Of a stretch of DNA of 64,000 bases, positions 1-13,611 are shown piece after piece. Numbering within the stretch: the first letter of the stretch is position 1; every line of letters begins with the position of its first letter. A program made the position numbers and the translations under genes. The stretch comes from Lentzea sp. NBRC 102530 (GTDB lineage: Bacteria > Actinomycetota > Actinomycetes > Mycobacteriales > Pseudonocardiaceae): assembly GCF_030269365.1 (NCBI RefSeq), contig NZ_BSTF01000002.1, positions 496,001-560,000 on the forward strand, written 5' to 3'. Under the pieces are notes generated by a model. It was not told where the DNA came from. It saw only the letters and a list, made by a program, of their open reading frames with translations, and ran no database searches.

Positions 1-758
1 ACGGTCGTGCCGGCGGACGTGCCTGTGAGCAGGAGCTTCTTGGCGTAGCAGTCGTCCTTGCCGATGCCCTGGGCGTCGCACCAGGAGTTGGCCTCGGCGC
101 CCTCGCTGAACGTGCGGGGCACCACGGTGACCCAGAAGTCCTTGCCGTCGTAGCTGGCGAACTCGCCGGACCACAGCAGCAGCGCCTCCGGGTAGCGGCG
201 TTGCACGGCGCGGTAGTCGGCCCAGATCTCCTGGTAGCCGAACGTCGCGCTGTTGACGACGAGCCCGTACTTCTTCGAGGAGAGCTGCGGTATCCACACG
301 CCCACGAGCGCGTTGACCGACGCCCGGTCGCGGGCGACCCGCTGGTCCAGGGCCTGCCGCGCGAGGGCGTCGCTGGTGAACACGTCGGGCTGGGTCGTTG
401 TCGTGGGCGGCACCGTCGTCACCGGTGCGGTGGTCTGCCAGGCGGGCGGCGTCGGGCCTGCCGAAGGGGTACCCGCGGTGTTCCGGGTCGAGCCGTCCTG
501 CGCGGCCAGGGCGAACACGATGACGACCAGGACGGCGACGACGGTCGCCAGCCCACCCGTCAGCGCCCAGGACGGGCCGCGTGGCCGCACCGCGCGCACG
601 GGCGGCGGTGACAGCGGTGGCCAGACAGGGGCCCCCACCGGTCCGGGTGCGGTGTGGACGGCGACGGCGGCCGGTGCCTGCCGCAGATGTGCACCACAAT
701 TCGTGCAGTAGTTCAGTCCCGGTCGGACGGTGCCACCGCAACTGCCGCAGGCGATCAA
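1..758 (-). CDS. Zinc-ribbon, single-pass membrane protein (3' end cut by window)
   Basis: The reverse strand reads as one continuous frame from a TTG at 758 (preceded by an AGAGG motif) to the window edge, so the C-terminus is missing. The N-terminus carries two CxxC pairs (IACGSCGGT and NYCTNCGAHL), the usual short zinc ribbon of actinobacterial membrane proteins. A proline-rich stretch follows, then one hydrophobic segment (ATVVAVLVVIVFALAA), a Thr/Pro-rich linker and an extracytoplasmic domain containing DVFTSDALARQALDQRVAR and further on SWCDAQG. The two cysteines near the end (SWCDAQGIGKDDCYAKK) could form a disulfide outside the cell. The function is unknown. Similar architectures occur as surface sensors or wall-associated proteins. 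The start is uncertain within a few codons, but the frame itself is clear. Confidence 0.7.
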   Translation of the reverse strand, partial: MIACGSCGGTVRPGLNYCTNCGAHLRQAPAAVAVHTAPGPVGAPVWPPLSPPPVRAVRPRGPSWALTGGLATVVAVLVVIVFALAAQDGSTRNTAGTPSAGPTPPAWQTTAPVTTVPPTTTTQPDVFTSDALARQALDQRVARDRASVNALVGVWIPQLSSKKYGLVVNSATFGYQEIWADYRAVQRRYPEALLLWSGEFASYDGKDFWVTVVPRTFSEGAEANSWCDAQGIGKDDCYAKKLLLTGTSAGTT

Positions 759-934
759 TCCCGGTCACCTCTTCGTTCCGTCTCCGGCGTTCTCGACGTG
801 CTCTTCTTTCACTTCGTCTGACCGGTGTCTCGGCGTTACCGGGTGCGTCCAAAAAATTGTCACCTATTTCTTGCAACGTCCGGAGAGCAGTCGGCGATGC
901 ACCGGTCAGGCATTGACGGGCAGAGGAGCGGAAC

Positions 935-1327
935 GTGGAAGCGTTGTGGGTGTTGGTGATCATCTTGTTGCTCGGCTGGGCGATTTTCACCCAGGTGCGG
1001 GCGCGTACTCAGCTGGATGTCACGGCAGCGCTGAGCGAGCAGCAGGCCGGGCAGCTCGTGATGGAGCACTTCGGTGTCATGTGGAGTCAGGTGGAAGGCC
1101 CCGGTCACCTGAACTTCAAGCCCAGGCTGCGGAAGTGGCCGCCGACGATCTCGGTCAACTTCACCACCAGCGGCACCGCGCAGTGCGAGGTGTCGATCTG
1201 GACGTCGCACTGGACGAGCCACTACGGCGTGATGGGTCACGCCCAGCTGGCCTGGCGCAAGGAGGCGGCGCTGGCCCGCAAGCTGAGCAACGCGGACTCG
1301 GCGGCGAATTGGCTGAAGGGTGCGTGA
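935..1327 (+). CDS. Small membrane-anchored hypothetical protein
   Basis: A 130-residue protein starts at GTG 935, seven bases after a GAGGAGCGG ribosome-binding site. Residues 3-19 (ALWVLVIILLLGWAIFT) form one N-terminal membrane anchor. The rest is soluble and contains two tryptophan-rich stretches (VSIWTSHWTSHYG). I do not recognise a family. It sits 54 bases upstream of the TIR-NACHT gene on the same strand, so the two may share a transcript. Whether it works with that protein is a guess; only proximity supports it. Confidence 0.6.
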   Translation: MEALWVLVIILLLGWAIFTQVRARTQLDVTAALSEQQAGQLVMEHFGVMWSQVEGPGHLNFKPRLRKWPPTISVNFTTSGTAQCEVSIWTSHWTSHYGVMGHAQLAWRKEAALARKLSNADSAANWLKGA

Positions 1328-1381
1328 CCATCAATTCGTCCACGATTTGTCCACTTCCTGCGGACGGATTCGGCGGCGGTC

Positions 1382-4300
1382 ATGATCTTCATCAACTACC
1401 GCACCGGCGACGGTGATTTCGCTGCCGTTCTGATCGACCGGCACCTCGCCGGCGTGTTCGGCGAGGACCGCGTCTTCCTGGCGTCGAGATCTATTCCTGC
1501 CGGAATGGATTTCGATAGGGAAATCGAATCGAGGCTGGCGGACTGCGTCGTCGTCCTCGCGGTGATCGGGTCGCAGTGGCTCGACGTGCGCGACGCCGCT
1601 GGGACGCGCAGGCTCGACCACCCGGACGACTGGGTGCGGCGCGAACTGGTGCTTGCCCGGCAGTGGGGGATCACCGTCATCCCGGTGTTCCTCGACGCCA
1701 CCCCGCGCCTTCCCGCGGCGCGCCTCCCGGACGACCTGGCCGGGCTGGCCGCCGCCCAGTACTGGCGGCTGCGCCACCGCAACGCCGTCGAGGACCTCGG
1801 GGTGATCACCCGGCTCACCGGTGACCTGATGACGATCACCGAACTCGACCTGCGCGCCTACCTCAAGGCGTTGGCGGACCTGGTGAACGGCACCGGCTCC
1901 TGGCTGCCGTACCGGACGCTCGGCGACGGCTACCTCGAACGCCGGGTCACCGTGCACGACGAGGTGCCGGAGCGGAGCCCGTTCGTGCCGGAGGGCGAGA
2001 CCCGGTGGCGCGACGCCGTGCGCGACGTCCGCCTCGGTGTCGTGCTCGCCGACGCCGGGTTCGGCAAGACCTGGTTGCTGCGCCAGCACGCACTGCGCCT
2101 GTGCGAGGCCGCACTGTCCGCATTGGACGCCGGAGTGCCGGTGAACGCGGTCGAGCTGCCGCTGTTCGCGCACGCCCATCAACTTGCCGACGCCTGGTCG
2201 GACACACCGTCACCGGACGGCATCGCCCGCGCCGCGCTGTGTTCGTTCCCAGAACTCCGCGACAACTCGCGGTTGCGCGCGCATCTGGCCGCCCGCGTCG
2301 ACTCCGGCACTCCCGCCGCGCACGTGCTGATCGACGCCTGCGACGAGGTGTTCGAGGACGGCGCACGGGACGCGGTCGCGGAAGCTTTGGCGCTGCTCGC
2401 CAAGTCCGGTCCGACCGTCTTGCTCACGTCGAGGCCTGCCGGGTTCGTGCCGCCGTTCGGCTCGGAGGAGACCGTCTTCTTCGAACTGGGTGCGTTGGGG
2501 GAACGGCAGGTGCGTGCGCTGTGGGAGCGGTGGTACGCGCTGCGCGATGGAGAGGTCCCCTGGGACAGACTGGAAGCGGTGCTCGCGCCGCTGTCCGCGA
2601 TCCGTGCCGCGACAGGCATCCCGCTGGTGGCGGCCTTCTGCGCGTGGGTCGCGGAGACCGAGCACGTCGTCACCCACCGCAGCGGCCTGTACCAGCAGGT
2701 GGTCGACCGGTTCTACCGGCTGGAGTGGAAGAGCGGCTCGCCGTCACCGTTTCCCGCGCTGCGCCAGGACGCCGGACTGCGCGGCCGCTTCCGCACGGCG
2801 TTCCGCGAACTCGGCTGGCACATGGCGACGAGCGAGCGGGCGTGGCGGGACGCTGTGCCGATCGACGAGTGCGAGGTGGTGCTCGATCGCGCGCTGGGGT
2901 CCGTCACGGCGGCGCGCAGCCGGGTGTTCGACGCCACGCGGGCGTTCGGCGTGCTGGTGCCGTGGGGTGGCGGCGACGACGCTCCGATCGGCTGGATCCA
3001 CCGCAGCGTCCACCAGTTCGTCGTGGCGGAGAAGCTCGTCACGCTCCCGGCCGCCGAGGTCGAGGACCTGGTCGGCGCACGGGCGTGGGCGTGTCCTGAG
3101 TGGACGGACGTGCTGGACTTCGCGCTGGGGATCGAGGCGGAACGCCCCGGCGCGGTCACCGAGGTCGTGCGGCGGCTTGCGTGCGGTGAAGACGGGCTCG
3201 GCTGGTTCGCCACGGCGTTCACGGCGGCGAGCGCTGGCACCACGGGCGGGCACGCCGAGATCACCGCACTGGTGCGGCGCCTGCACGACGTGGGGTTCCT
3301 GACAGCGGAACACCTGGTCAGGGTGCTCGCGCTGACGCCGGGCGCCGACTCGTCCGAGCTGACCGAACTGGTGCGGGCCGCCGCCGACGACCACGGCTAC
3401 CGCGCCTCGACCTGGCACGCGCTGGCGTGGTGCGGGCCGCCGGGGTACGCGGCCTTGCGCGCGGCGATCGTCTACCGGCGGGTGGCGGACGGCGCCGCCG
3501 CCGCACTGCACCGCGTCGCGCCGGATCTGGCGGTGGCCGCGATCCGCGAACGCCTCGCCCGAGGGCTGCCCGTCAGTCACCCGGACCGGGCGGTGCTGCG
3601 CGAACTGTCCACCGAGGACGTCGAGGTGCTGCGGGAAGCGCGGCGCCGCGCCCCTTCGCTGATCGCGACCGCGCAGGCGCTGGGCTGGACCGGAGCCGCC
3701 GCGGCCCGCGCCGATCTCACCGAGGCGCTCGGTGCCGGCGATCCACGACACCGGGAAGCGGCGGTCGCGGGCCTCGCGGCGAGTCTCAGCGCCGCACTCG
3801 ACGACGCTGGCGTGTCCGCACTGCTCGGCGTCGCGCTGAGTGACGAGGACCGGCGGGTCAGGGTGGCCGCCCGCGCGGAACTGGTGCAGATCGGCCTGTG
3901 CGTGCCGTGGGTGAACCGCCTGCTGGACGAGGTGCACGCCGACCTCTACCGCGACGACAGCGCACCTCCGCTGGACGACCTGGACGCGCTGGCGGCGCGG
4001 CTCACCGAGGTCGGACCGGCCACGGAGACCGTGCTGCAGATGCTGGAGATCGACCCCGGCTTGCTGACCGGACCGGTCGGCGCCGCCCTGCAGAGCCTGA
4101 TGCTGAGGGCGGTGGACGGAGCGTTGTCACCACAGCTCATCCGGCTGGTGACGAACCTGGCGGGTGAGCAGTTCGTGTCGGCAGCCGTCGACCGCCTCGA
4201 CGGCACCGTGCCGTTGCCGGTGCACAACCTCCGCCGCATCGCCTGGGGGCTGGTGCACGCCCGGCCGGACGATCCCGAGGTGTTCGCCGCCGTGGCGACC

Positions 4301-4582
4301 TGCGCCAGGGTGACGTCCGATCCGGCGATGGAGATGGTGTTGCGCACGCACGAACTCCCCGCGCAGGAAAAGGTCCGGTACCTGCTCGACCGGCTGCTGG
4401 AGCTGACCACGCCGGACCGGGACGTTGTCGCGGTCTGGAGCGGTGCCGTACGGCACGGGCTGATCCGCCTGTCACCGCAGGCACGGGACGGGTTCCGCGC
4501 CGACTGCGCCCGCGCGACCGCGCACGTCCTCGGGATGAACGGAGGTTCCTCGGTCAGCGCAGCCGATCGAGAGCCGTGGTGA
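1382..4582 (+). CDS. TIR-NACHT (STAND) protein, putative immune sensor/effector
   Basis: A 1066-residue three-part protein. Residues 1-130 are a TIR domain: the opening MIFINYRTGDGDFA is a TIR box 1, and Glu88 in DWVRRELVLARQ is at the place of the catalytic glutamate of NADase TIRs. Residues 215-330 are a STAND/NACHT NTPase with a Walker A-like LADAGFGKTWLL (about 222-233) and a Walker B-like HVLIDACDEV (about 314-323). The remaining 700 residues are helical, repeat-like (many VRAAADDHG/VAAIRERL patterns), consistent with HEAT-type sensing repeats. TIR domains degrade or cyclise NAD and bacterial NACHT proteins protect against phage; applying that here is inference. No phage defence neighbours are visible. 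It converges on the next gene with a 29-base overlap. Confidence 0.8.
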   Translation: MIFINYRTGDGDFAAVLIDRHLAGVFGEDRVFLASRSIPAGMDFDREIESRLADCVVVLAVIGSQWLDVRDAAGTRRLDHPDDWVRRELVLARQWGITVIPVFLDATPRLPAARLPDDLAGLAAAQYWRLRHRNAVEDLGVITRLTGDLMTITELDLRAYLKALADLVNGTGSWLPYRTLGDGYLERRVTVHDEVPERSPFVPEGETRWRDAVRDVRLGVVLADAGFGKTWLLRQHALRLCEAALSALDAGVPVNAVELPLFAHAHQLADAWSDTPSPDGIARAALCSFPELRDNSRLRAHLAARVDSGTPAAHVLIDACDEVFEDGARDAVAEALALLAKSGPTVLLTSRPAGFVPPFGSEETVFFELGALGERQVRALWERWYALRDGEVPWDRLEAVLAPLSAIRAATGIPLVAAFCAWVAETEHVVTHRSGLYQQVVDRFYRLEWKSGSPSPFPALRQDAGLRGRFRTAFRELGWHMATSERAWRDAVPIDECEVVLDRALGSVTAARSRVFDATRAFGVLVPWGGGDDAPIGWIHRSVHQFVVAEKLVTLPAAEVEDLVGARAWACPEWTDVLDFALGIEAERPGAVTEVVRRLACGEDGLGWFATAFTAASAGTTGGHAEITALVRRLHDVGFLTAEHLVRVLALTPGADSSELTELVRAAADDHGYRASTWHALAWCGPPGYAALRAAIVYRRVADGAAAALHRVAPDLAVAAIRERLARGLPVSHPDRAVLRELSTEDVEVLREARRRAPSLIATAQALGWTGAAAARADLTEALGAGDPRHREAAVAGLAASLSAALDDAGVSALLGVALSDEDRRVRVAARAELVQIGLCVPWVNRLLDEVHADLYRDDSAPPLDDLDALAARLTEVGPATETVLQMLEIDPGLLTGPVGAALQSLMLRAVDGALSPQLIRLVTNLAGEQFVSAAVDRLDGTVPLPVHNLRRIAWGLVHARPDDPEVFAAVATCARVTSDPAMEMVLRTHELPAQEKVRYLLDRLLELTTPDRDVVAVWSGAVRHGLIRLSPQARDGFRADCARATAHVLGMNGGSSVSAADREPW

Positions 4583-5426
4583 GCGCGTCCGTGAGCACCC
4601 GCTCGAACGCCTCGTCGGAGCTGCCGCGCGGGACCCGTTCGGTGAGCATGATCGAGTAGAGGTACGCCTGGTAGGCGGCCAGGCGCAGGCGTGCGGAGTC
4701 GGTGAACTCGAAGCCGTAGGCCGGAAGGAGGTCGTGGTCGTCCTCGATCGTGCCGAACAGGGCGAGCGACACGAACTCGGCGACCGGATCGCCCCAGAAC
4801 GCCCGTTCGCCGTCGACCAGTCCGGACAGTCCGGTGTCGGCGAGGACGTTGCCGTCCCACAGGTCGAAGTGGACGAGGGAGGGGCGCCGCACCTCGTCGA
4901 ACGCCTTCGCGTGCCGGCCCATGTCGGTGGTCGGCAGGCGCACGCCGAAGCGTTCGGCGTCAGCCAGCACGGCCGCGTACATGCCGAGGAACGCCTCGGT
5001 CCACGTGCCGTGCAGGCCGAGTTGCGGGTAGCCGAAGCCGGGGCCGGTGATCTCGTGCACCGCGCGGACGGCCTCGCCGAGCTGGCGGCGGATCAACGGC
5101 CGGTCGACGTCCCGGCCGAACACCGGCTCGCCGGGCAGGAACGTGGCCAGCAGCGCGGTGGTGTCGTCGGTGTGGACGACCTCGGGGACGGGCGCGACCT
5201 TCGACGCGAGCCGGCAGAACAGCGTCTCGGTGCTGATCAGCCGCCGTTCGTAGGTGAGGCCCGGTTGGTCCTGCGGCGCCATCTTCAACACGAACTCGCC
5301 TTCGGCGGCCGAGATCCGGAACACCGAGTTGTAGGTGCCGCCGCCCAAAGGTGTCGCCGTCGCGTCGGACAACCCGGCGGAATCGAGGATGCGTTGCAAG
5401 GTCACCTCCGCCAAGGTAGTGACCAT
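4554..5426 (-). CDS. Aminoglycoside-phosphotransferase-fold kinase
   Basis: A 290-residue APH/choline-kinase family protein. Visible motifs are the glycine loop (TPLGGGTYNSVFRI), the catalytic loop LVHFDLWDGNVL (H-x-D-x4-N) and the metal-binding GLVDGERAFWGDP. This is the usual length for the family and both catalytic motifs are intact. The substrate cannot be told from sequence; such proteins phosphorylate antibiotics, amino acids, sugars or peptides. The start at ATG 5426 gives MVTTLAEVTL and shares the palindrome CATG with the start of the divergent LanC-like gene. Class V lanthipeptide systems use an APH-like protein with a cyclase, so a joint role with that neighbour is possible, but no precursor or lyase gene lies beside them. 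Confidence 0.8.
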   Translation of the reverse strand: MVTTLAEVTLQRILDSAGLSDATATPLGGGTYNSVFRISAAEGEFVLKMAPQDQPGLTYERRLISTETLFCRLASKVAPVPEVVHTDDTTALLATFLPGEPVFGRDVDRPLIRRQLGEAVRAVHEITGPGFGYPQLGLHGTWTEAFLGMYAAVLADAERFGVRLPTTDMGRHAKAFDEVRRPSLVHFDLWDGNVLADTGLSGLVDGERAFWGDPVAEFVSLALFGTIEDDHDLLPAYGFEFTDSARLRLAAYQAYLYSIMLTERVPRGSSDEAFERVLTDALTTALDRLR

Positions 5427-6741
5427 GGGGACGTTCCGGGGGACCGCTGAACTCGCGTGGCGCTGGGTGCTGAACGAGGTCCGGGAGGACGACGACGGGA
5501 TCTGGATCCCGGAGTTCCCCGGCGGCGACCTGCCGCCGGAGTGGCGTGCGAGCACGTACGCCGGGGTCGGTGGGCTCGCGCACGTGCTGGCGGAGATCCG
5601 GCTCGTCCGGGCGTGGACGGCGCGGGAAGAGGAGCTGGCGGAGACGATCACGGCTCGGGTGCGGGCGAACCGGTCCGGTGAACCCAGCTTCTTCAACGGG
5701 CTGGTCAGCTCGATCAGCGTGCTCACCGCGCTGGACGTCGCCGGTGCCGACGACGTCGTCGCGCGGCTGCTGGACCTGGCCACGCCGGACGGCTGGGCAC
5801 ACGAGAGGTTCGGTCCGCCGCGGTACCACGAGGGTGCTCGCGTGCACGACCTGACGGTGGGCACGGCCGGGGTGTTGCTCGGCGCGGTGTGGGCCCATCG
5901 GCACGGGGTGACGGGTGCCCGGGAGCTCGCGGGCCTCGCGGCCGACGTGCTGCTGGCGGAACGGGAAGAGGTGCCGGGCGGGCTGAACTGGCGGACGGTG
6001 CCGGTCCGGTTCTGCCTGGCACAGCGGGAGTTCCCGAACTTCTCGCACGGGCTCGCGGGTGTCGCGACGGCGCTCGCGCTGGGCGGAGCGGAGTTCGGGC
6101 GGGCGGATCTCGTCACCGCCGCTGCCGCGGGTGCCGAGCACCTGGTGTCGCTGGGGGACACCTCCGACGGCGGTTTCCGCGTGCCGGTGCGGATACCGGC
6201 GATTCCGGAGGTCGAGGGGTTCAGCTACGGCTGGTGCCACGGGCCGACCGGGACCTCGTTGCTGTGGCCCGCTCTGCGGCACGCCGGAGTGTCCGAAGTG
6301 GCCGGTGTCGACGTGGGGGAGTGGCGGCGGCGAAGCCTGCACAGCGTCGTCGTGTCCGGACTGCCGGAACGGAAGTACCCCGGGTTCTGGGACAACGACG
6401 GCCGGTGCTGCGGCACGGCGGGCGTCGGTGACGTGCTGCTCGATTCCGGGCAGCACACGGACTTCGCCTTGCGCCTGGCCGACGTCGTGGTGGACCACGC
6501 CGTGCGGGACGGGGCGGGCGTGTGCTGGCGGTTCCTGGAGCACCGCGACGACGACCCGGTGCTGCCGCCCGGAATCGGCTGGATGCAGGGGGCGGCGGGC
6601 ATCGCCGGGTTCCTGTTCCACGCCGACCGGGTGGCGGACGGCGATGCGCGGTCCGTGCCGCGCATCGACACGTGGTGGGCGCAGGACACTAGCTCGGCTG
6701 CCAGCCCAGTTCCGGGCCGAGCTTCGTCGCGATGTCGGTGA
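5425..6741 (+). CDS. LanC-like lanthionine cyclase family protein (CCG type)
   Basis: A 438-residue stand-alone LanC-fold protein with the seven-barrel glycine signatures: FNGLVSSISVL, LTVGTAGVLLGA, FSHGLAGVATALA, YGWCHGPTGTSLLW, RCCGTAGVGDVLL and GWMQGAAGIAGFLF. The zinc ligands are Cys271 (WCHG) and Cys328/Cys329. The second pair is CCG rather than the usual CHG, which gives three cysteine ligands as in the CCG-type LanM enzymes such as ProcM. In LanC enzymes zinc activates peptide thiols for addition to dehydroamino acids. ATG 5425 follows an AAGG with eight-base spacing. No precursor peptide fits between it and its neighbours, so it may serve a remote cluster or a non-lantibiotic role like animal LANCL proteins. 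It overlaps the convergent LLM gene by 53 bases. Confidence 0.8.
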   Translation: MGTFRGTAELAWRWVLNEVREDDDGIWIPEFPGGDLPPEWRASTYAGVGGLAHVLAEIRLVRAWTAREEELAETITARVRANRSGEPSFFNGLVSSISVLTALDVAGADDVVARLLDLATPDGWAHERFGPPRYHEGARVHDLTVGTAGVLLGAVWAHRHGVTGARELAGLAADVLLAEREEVPGGLNWRTVPVRFCLAQREFPNFSHGLAGVATALALGGAEFGRADLVTAAAAGAEHLVSLGDTSDGGFRVPVRIPAIPEVEGFSYGWCHGPTGTSLLWPALRHAGVSEVAGVDVGEWRRRSLHSVVVSGLPERKYPGFWDNDGRCCGTAGVGDVLLDSGQHTDFALRLADVVVDHAVRDGAGVCWRFLEHRDDDPVLPPGIGWMQGAAGIAGFLFHADRVADGDARSVPRIDTWWAQDTSSAASPVPGRASSRCR

Positions 6742-7693
6742 GGATCTGCACGTAGTCCTCGTGCTCGAAGCTGAACGGCAGCGCGAACGCCACCTCGTCG
6801 ACCTCCTGGAACCCGGCGTGCGAGTAGAGGCGTTCGGCGATCTCCGCGGACGTGCCGACGATGTCGCCCTCGAACATGAAGTCACGCGGCCCGAACGTCT
6901 TGCCCACGCGGTCCGACCGTCCCGCGACGTACGCCTCGTACTTCGCGCGCTGCTCGGGAGTGGCCGAGTCGGTCGGGATCACCACGAGTCCCTGGGAGAC
7001 GCGGCCGCCGCCGTGCTCGCGGAACGTCTGGATGAGCGTCCTCTGGGTTTCGGCGAAGTCGAGCGACCCCTCGGACTGGATCACGTTGCTGGCCAGCAGG
7101 TTCAGCCCGTTCTCGCCGGCCCAGCGCGCCGACCGCAGGCTGCCGCCGCCGTACCAGATCCGGTCGCGCAGCCCGGCCGCGTGCGGCTGGACGCGGTCCG
7201 ACCAGACCTCGATGCCCTCGACGCCGCTGAACGAGGCGACCTTCTCACCGCCGACGAAGTCCAGCAGCCGCTTCACCCGGTCGTAGCTGAAGTTCTCGAC
7301 GTCGGCGGTCTCCGGGTAGAGCGCTCCCTTGACGTCGTCCCAGTGCATCGGCGGCCCGACGCTCACGCCGGGGTTGAGCCGCCCGCCGGACAGCACGTCG
7401 ACCGTCGCGAGGTCCTCGGCGAGCCGCAGCGGGTTCTCCCAGCCGAGCGGGATGACCGCGGTGCCGAGCTGGATGCGGCTGGTCCGCTGGGACGCGGCGG
7501 CGAGCACCGCCACCGGCGAGGAGATGCCGAACTGCAGGTGCCGGTGCCGCACCCACGCGCTGTCGAACCCGAGCTCCTCGCCGAGCACGATGACGTCGAG
7601 CGTGGACCGGTGACCCGCACCCGGATCCTGCTCGTCGAACAGCCCGATGGTGAGAAAACCGAGCTTTCGCAACGGCTCTGACTTCCGCGGCAC
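6689..7693 (-). CDS. LLM-class flavin-dependent oxidoreductase
   Basis: A 334-residue protein of the luciferase-like monooxygenase fold (FMN- or F420-dependent). Typical features are the N-terminal GFLTIGLFDEQDP, the VRHRHLQFGISSPVAVLAAA segment, TSRIQLGTAVIPLGWENPL and SGGRLNPGVSVG, followed by the substrate region IWYGGGSLRSARWAG. GTG 7693 was chosen because AAGGAGG lies five bases upstream; an upstream in-frame ATG at 7738 lacks such a site and lies over a palindrome. The substrate is not evident. It lies 41 bases downstream of lacZ on the same strand, but a 21-base inverted repeat between them suggests its own control. Confidence 0.8.
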   Translation of the reverse strand: MPRKSEPLRKLGFLTIGLFDEQDPGAGHRSTLDVIVLGEELGFDSAWVRHRHLQFGISSPVAVLAAASQRTSRIQLGTAVIPLGWENPLRLAEDLATVDVLSGGRLNPGVSVGPPMHWDDVKGALYPETADVENFSYDRVKRLLDFVGGEKVASFSGVEGIEVWSDRVQPHAAGLRDRIWYGGGSLRSARWAGENGLNLLASNVIQSEGSLDFAETQRTLIQTFREHGGGRVSQGLVVIPTDSATPEQRAKYEAYVAGRSDRVGKTFGPRDFMFEGDIVGTSAEIAERLYSHAGFQEVDEVAFALPFSFEHEDYVQILTDIATKLGPELGWQPS

Positions 7694-7719
7694 GGAACCC
7701 TCCTTCAGCGTCTCCTCCC

Positions 7720-12237
<4,518 letters not shown>

Positions 12238-12241
<4 letters not shown>

Positions 12242-13521
12242 GCGAGCACCCCCTGCCGGCGCAGCAGCCGTTCGACGGCGGTCCGCGCGTCCTCCCAGGC
12301 CTGCTCCGGGTCCTTGCCCGCGGCCTCGACGTTGGTGAGCTCGTCGGTGTAGGTGTCGGAGATCGTGATGTCCCAGGGCGAGAAGTAGACCGGCTGGACC
12401 TTCTCCGCGATCGCGCCGAACACCCCGATCGTCGCCTGGCCGCCGAAGAACTCCTCGGGTGCCAGCACGGACGGGTCGGAGTAGGCCGCCGGACTGGACG
12501 GGAACAGGCCCAGTTCGAGGTAGGCCGCGGCCTGGTTCTCCGGCGACATCAGCCACTTCACGATGTCGTACGCGCCCTGCGGATCGGGGCAGTACCTCGT
12601 GATCGCGAGGAACGATCCGCCCTGGTTGCCGGGACCGCCGGGCGCCTGGCAGACGTGCCACCTCCCGGACGTGCCCGGCGCCGACCGCTTGAGGTTGCCG
12701 GTGATCCAGGAGGCGTTGACGAACGCGACCTCCTTGCCGTTCGTCCAGGCCGCGCGCCGGTCGACGCCCTCACCGGTGGCCGATCCCGCATAGCCCGCGG
12801 TGAGGCCCATCCGGAACGCCTTGACGGCGCGGTCCCATGCCCGCCGCACCTGCGACTGGTCCTCCAGGTAGCGGTTCTGCCGGTCCAGGTACTTCTGCTC
12901 CTCCTGCGCGAGCGAGTAGGTGAACACCATCTTCGTGTCGGTGATGAGGTACCGGCCGGGGAGCTTGTCCTTGACCCGCAGGGCGAACTCGAAGTAGTCG
13001 TCCCAGGTGGACAGTGCGGCGGCGACCGCGTCCGGTTCGGCCGGCAGGCCCGCCTCGGCGAACAGGTCGTGCCGGTAGTAGAGCGCGGCCGGTCCGGTGT
13101 CGATCGGGAAGCCGAGCTGGAAGCCGTCCGGGCTGCGGCCCGCCTGCCACTTCCACGGCAGGTAGTTCGCCTCGTCCTGCCGCGCGCCGAGCGCGTTGAG
13201 GTCGGCGAACCGGTCGGTGGCGGAGAAGTAGGTGGAGATGCCGTCGCCGAGCATCGTGATGTCCGGCAGGTAGGCCTCGCCGGACAGGGCGGCGAGCAGC
13301 CGCCGGTTCAGTTCGCCGCTCACCTCGTTCGGCGTGAGGTGCTGGGCGGGGAAGCGCCGCACGGCCTGGTCGAGCACCTTCTCCGAGACACCGTTCGTGG
13401 AGTACCAGAGCGTGGTCTTGCCCGGGTTCGCGGTGGTCGGGCTGGTGCACGCGGTCGCACCGAGCGCGGTCGCACCCAGTGCTGCCGCGCCGGTCAGGAA
13501 CCTGCGTCGAGTCAACGTCAT
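12238..13521 (-). CDS. Sugar-binding lipoprotein of ABC transporter, Tat-type signal
   Basis: A 427-residue extracellular solute-binding protein (family 1). The N-terminus TLTRRRFLTGAAALG is a twin-arginine signal and LGATAC is a lipobox, so the mature protein should be anchored by its cysteine at the membrane. Further family marks are ALSTWDDYFEFALRVKDK and the C-terminal DELTNVEAAGKDPEQAWED. ATG 13521 has GGAGGG six bases upstream; an earlier in-frame ATG at 13566 would cover the operator and is unlikely. The ligand is probably a galactoside, inferred from the lacZ in the same operon. A perfect LacI-type operator lies 32-47 bases upstream of the start. Confidence 0.9.
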
Positions 13522-13552
13522 CGGGGACCCTCCGGAGAGCCCGTGAACGCTC

Positions 13553-13568
13553 CCGTGAACGTTCACGG
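13553..13568. promoter_or_regulatory. LacI-family operator for the galactoside operon
   Basis: CCGTGAACGTTCACGG is a perfect 16-base palindrome with the central CG that LacI/GalR proteins kink. It sits just upstream of the binding-protein gene, between it and the LacI-family gene. A further half-site CCGTGAACG lies at 13541-13549 in the same orientation as the left arm. Position, symmetry and the adjacent regulator make repression of the transport/lacZ operon the natural reading. Confidence 0.8.
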
Positions 13569-13611
13569 ATTGGCGCGAAGCATGGGCCGGTCGAGTGAGC
13601 CTGTCAAGGGG

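Noticed and set aside
201..711. Plus-strand open frames across the first 700 bases
   Set aside because: They are Arg/Gly/Pro-rich shadows of the minus-strand zinc-ribbon membrane protein, which has sensible domains.
5335..5424. Longer N-terminus for the LanC-like gene
   Set aside because: The upstream 30 codons are antisense to the kinase-like gene start and lack LanC character; ATG 5425 has a spaced AAGG.
6406..6411. CCG motif in the LanC-like gene taken as a frameshift or error for CHG
   Set aside because: CCG-type cyclases with three cysteine ligands are known, and the frame is intact on both sides.
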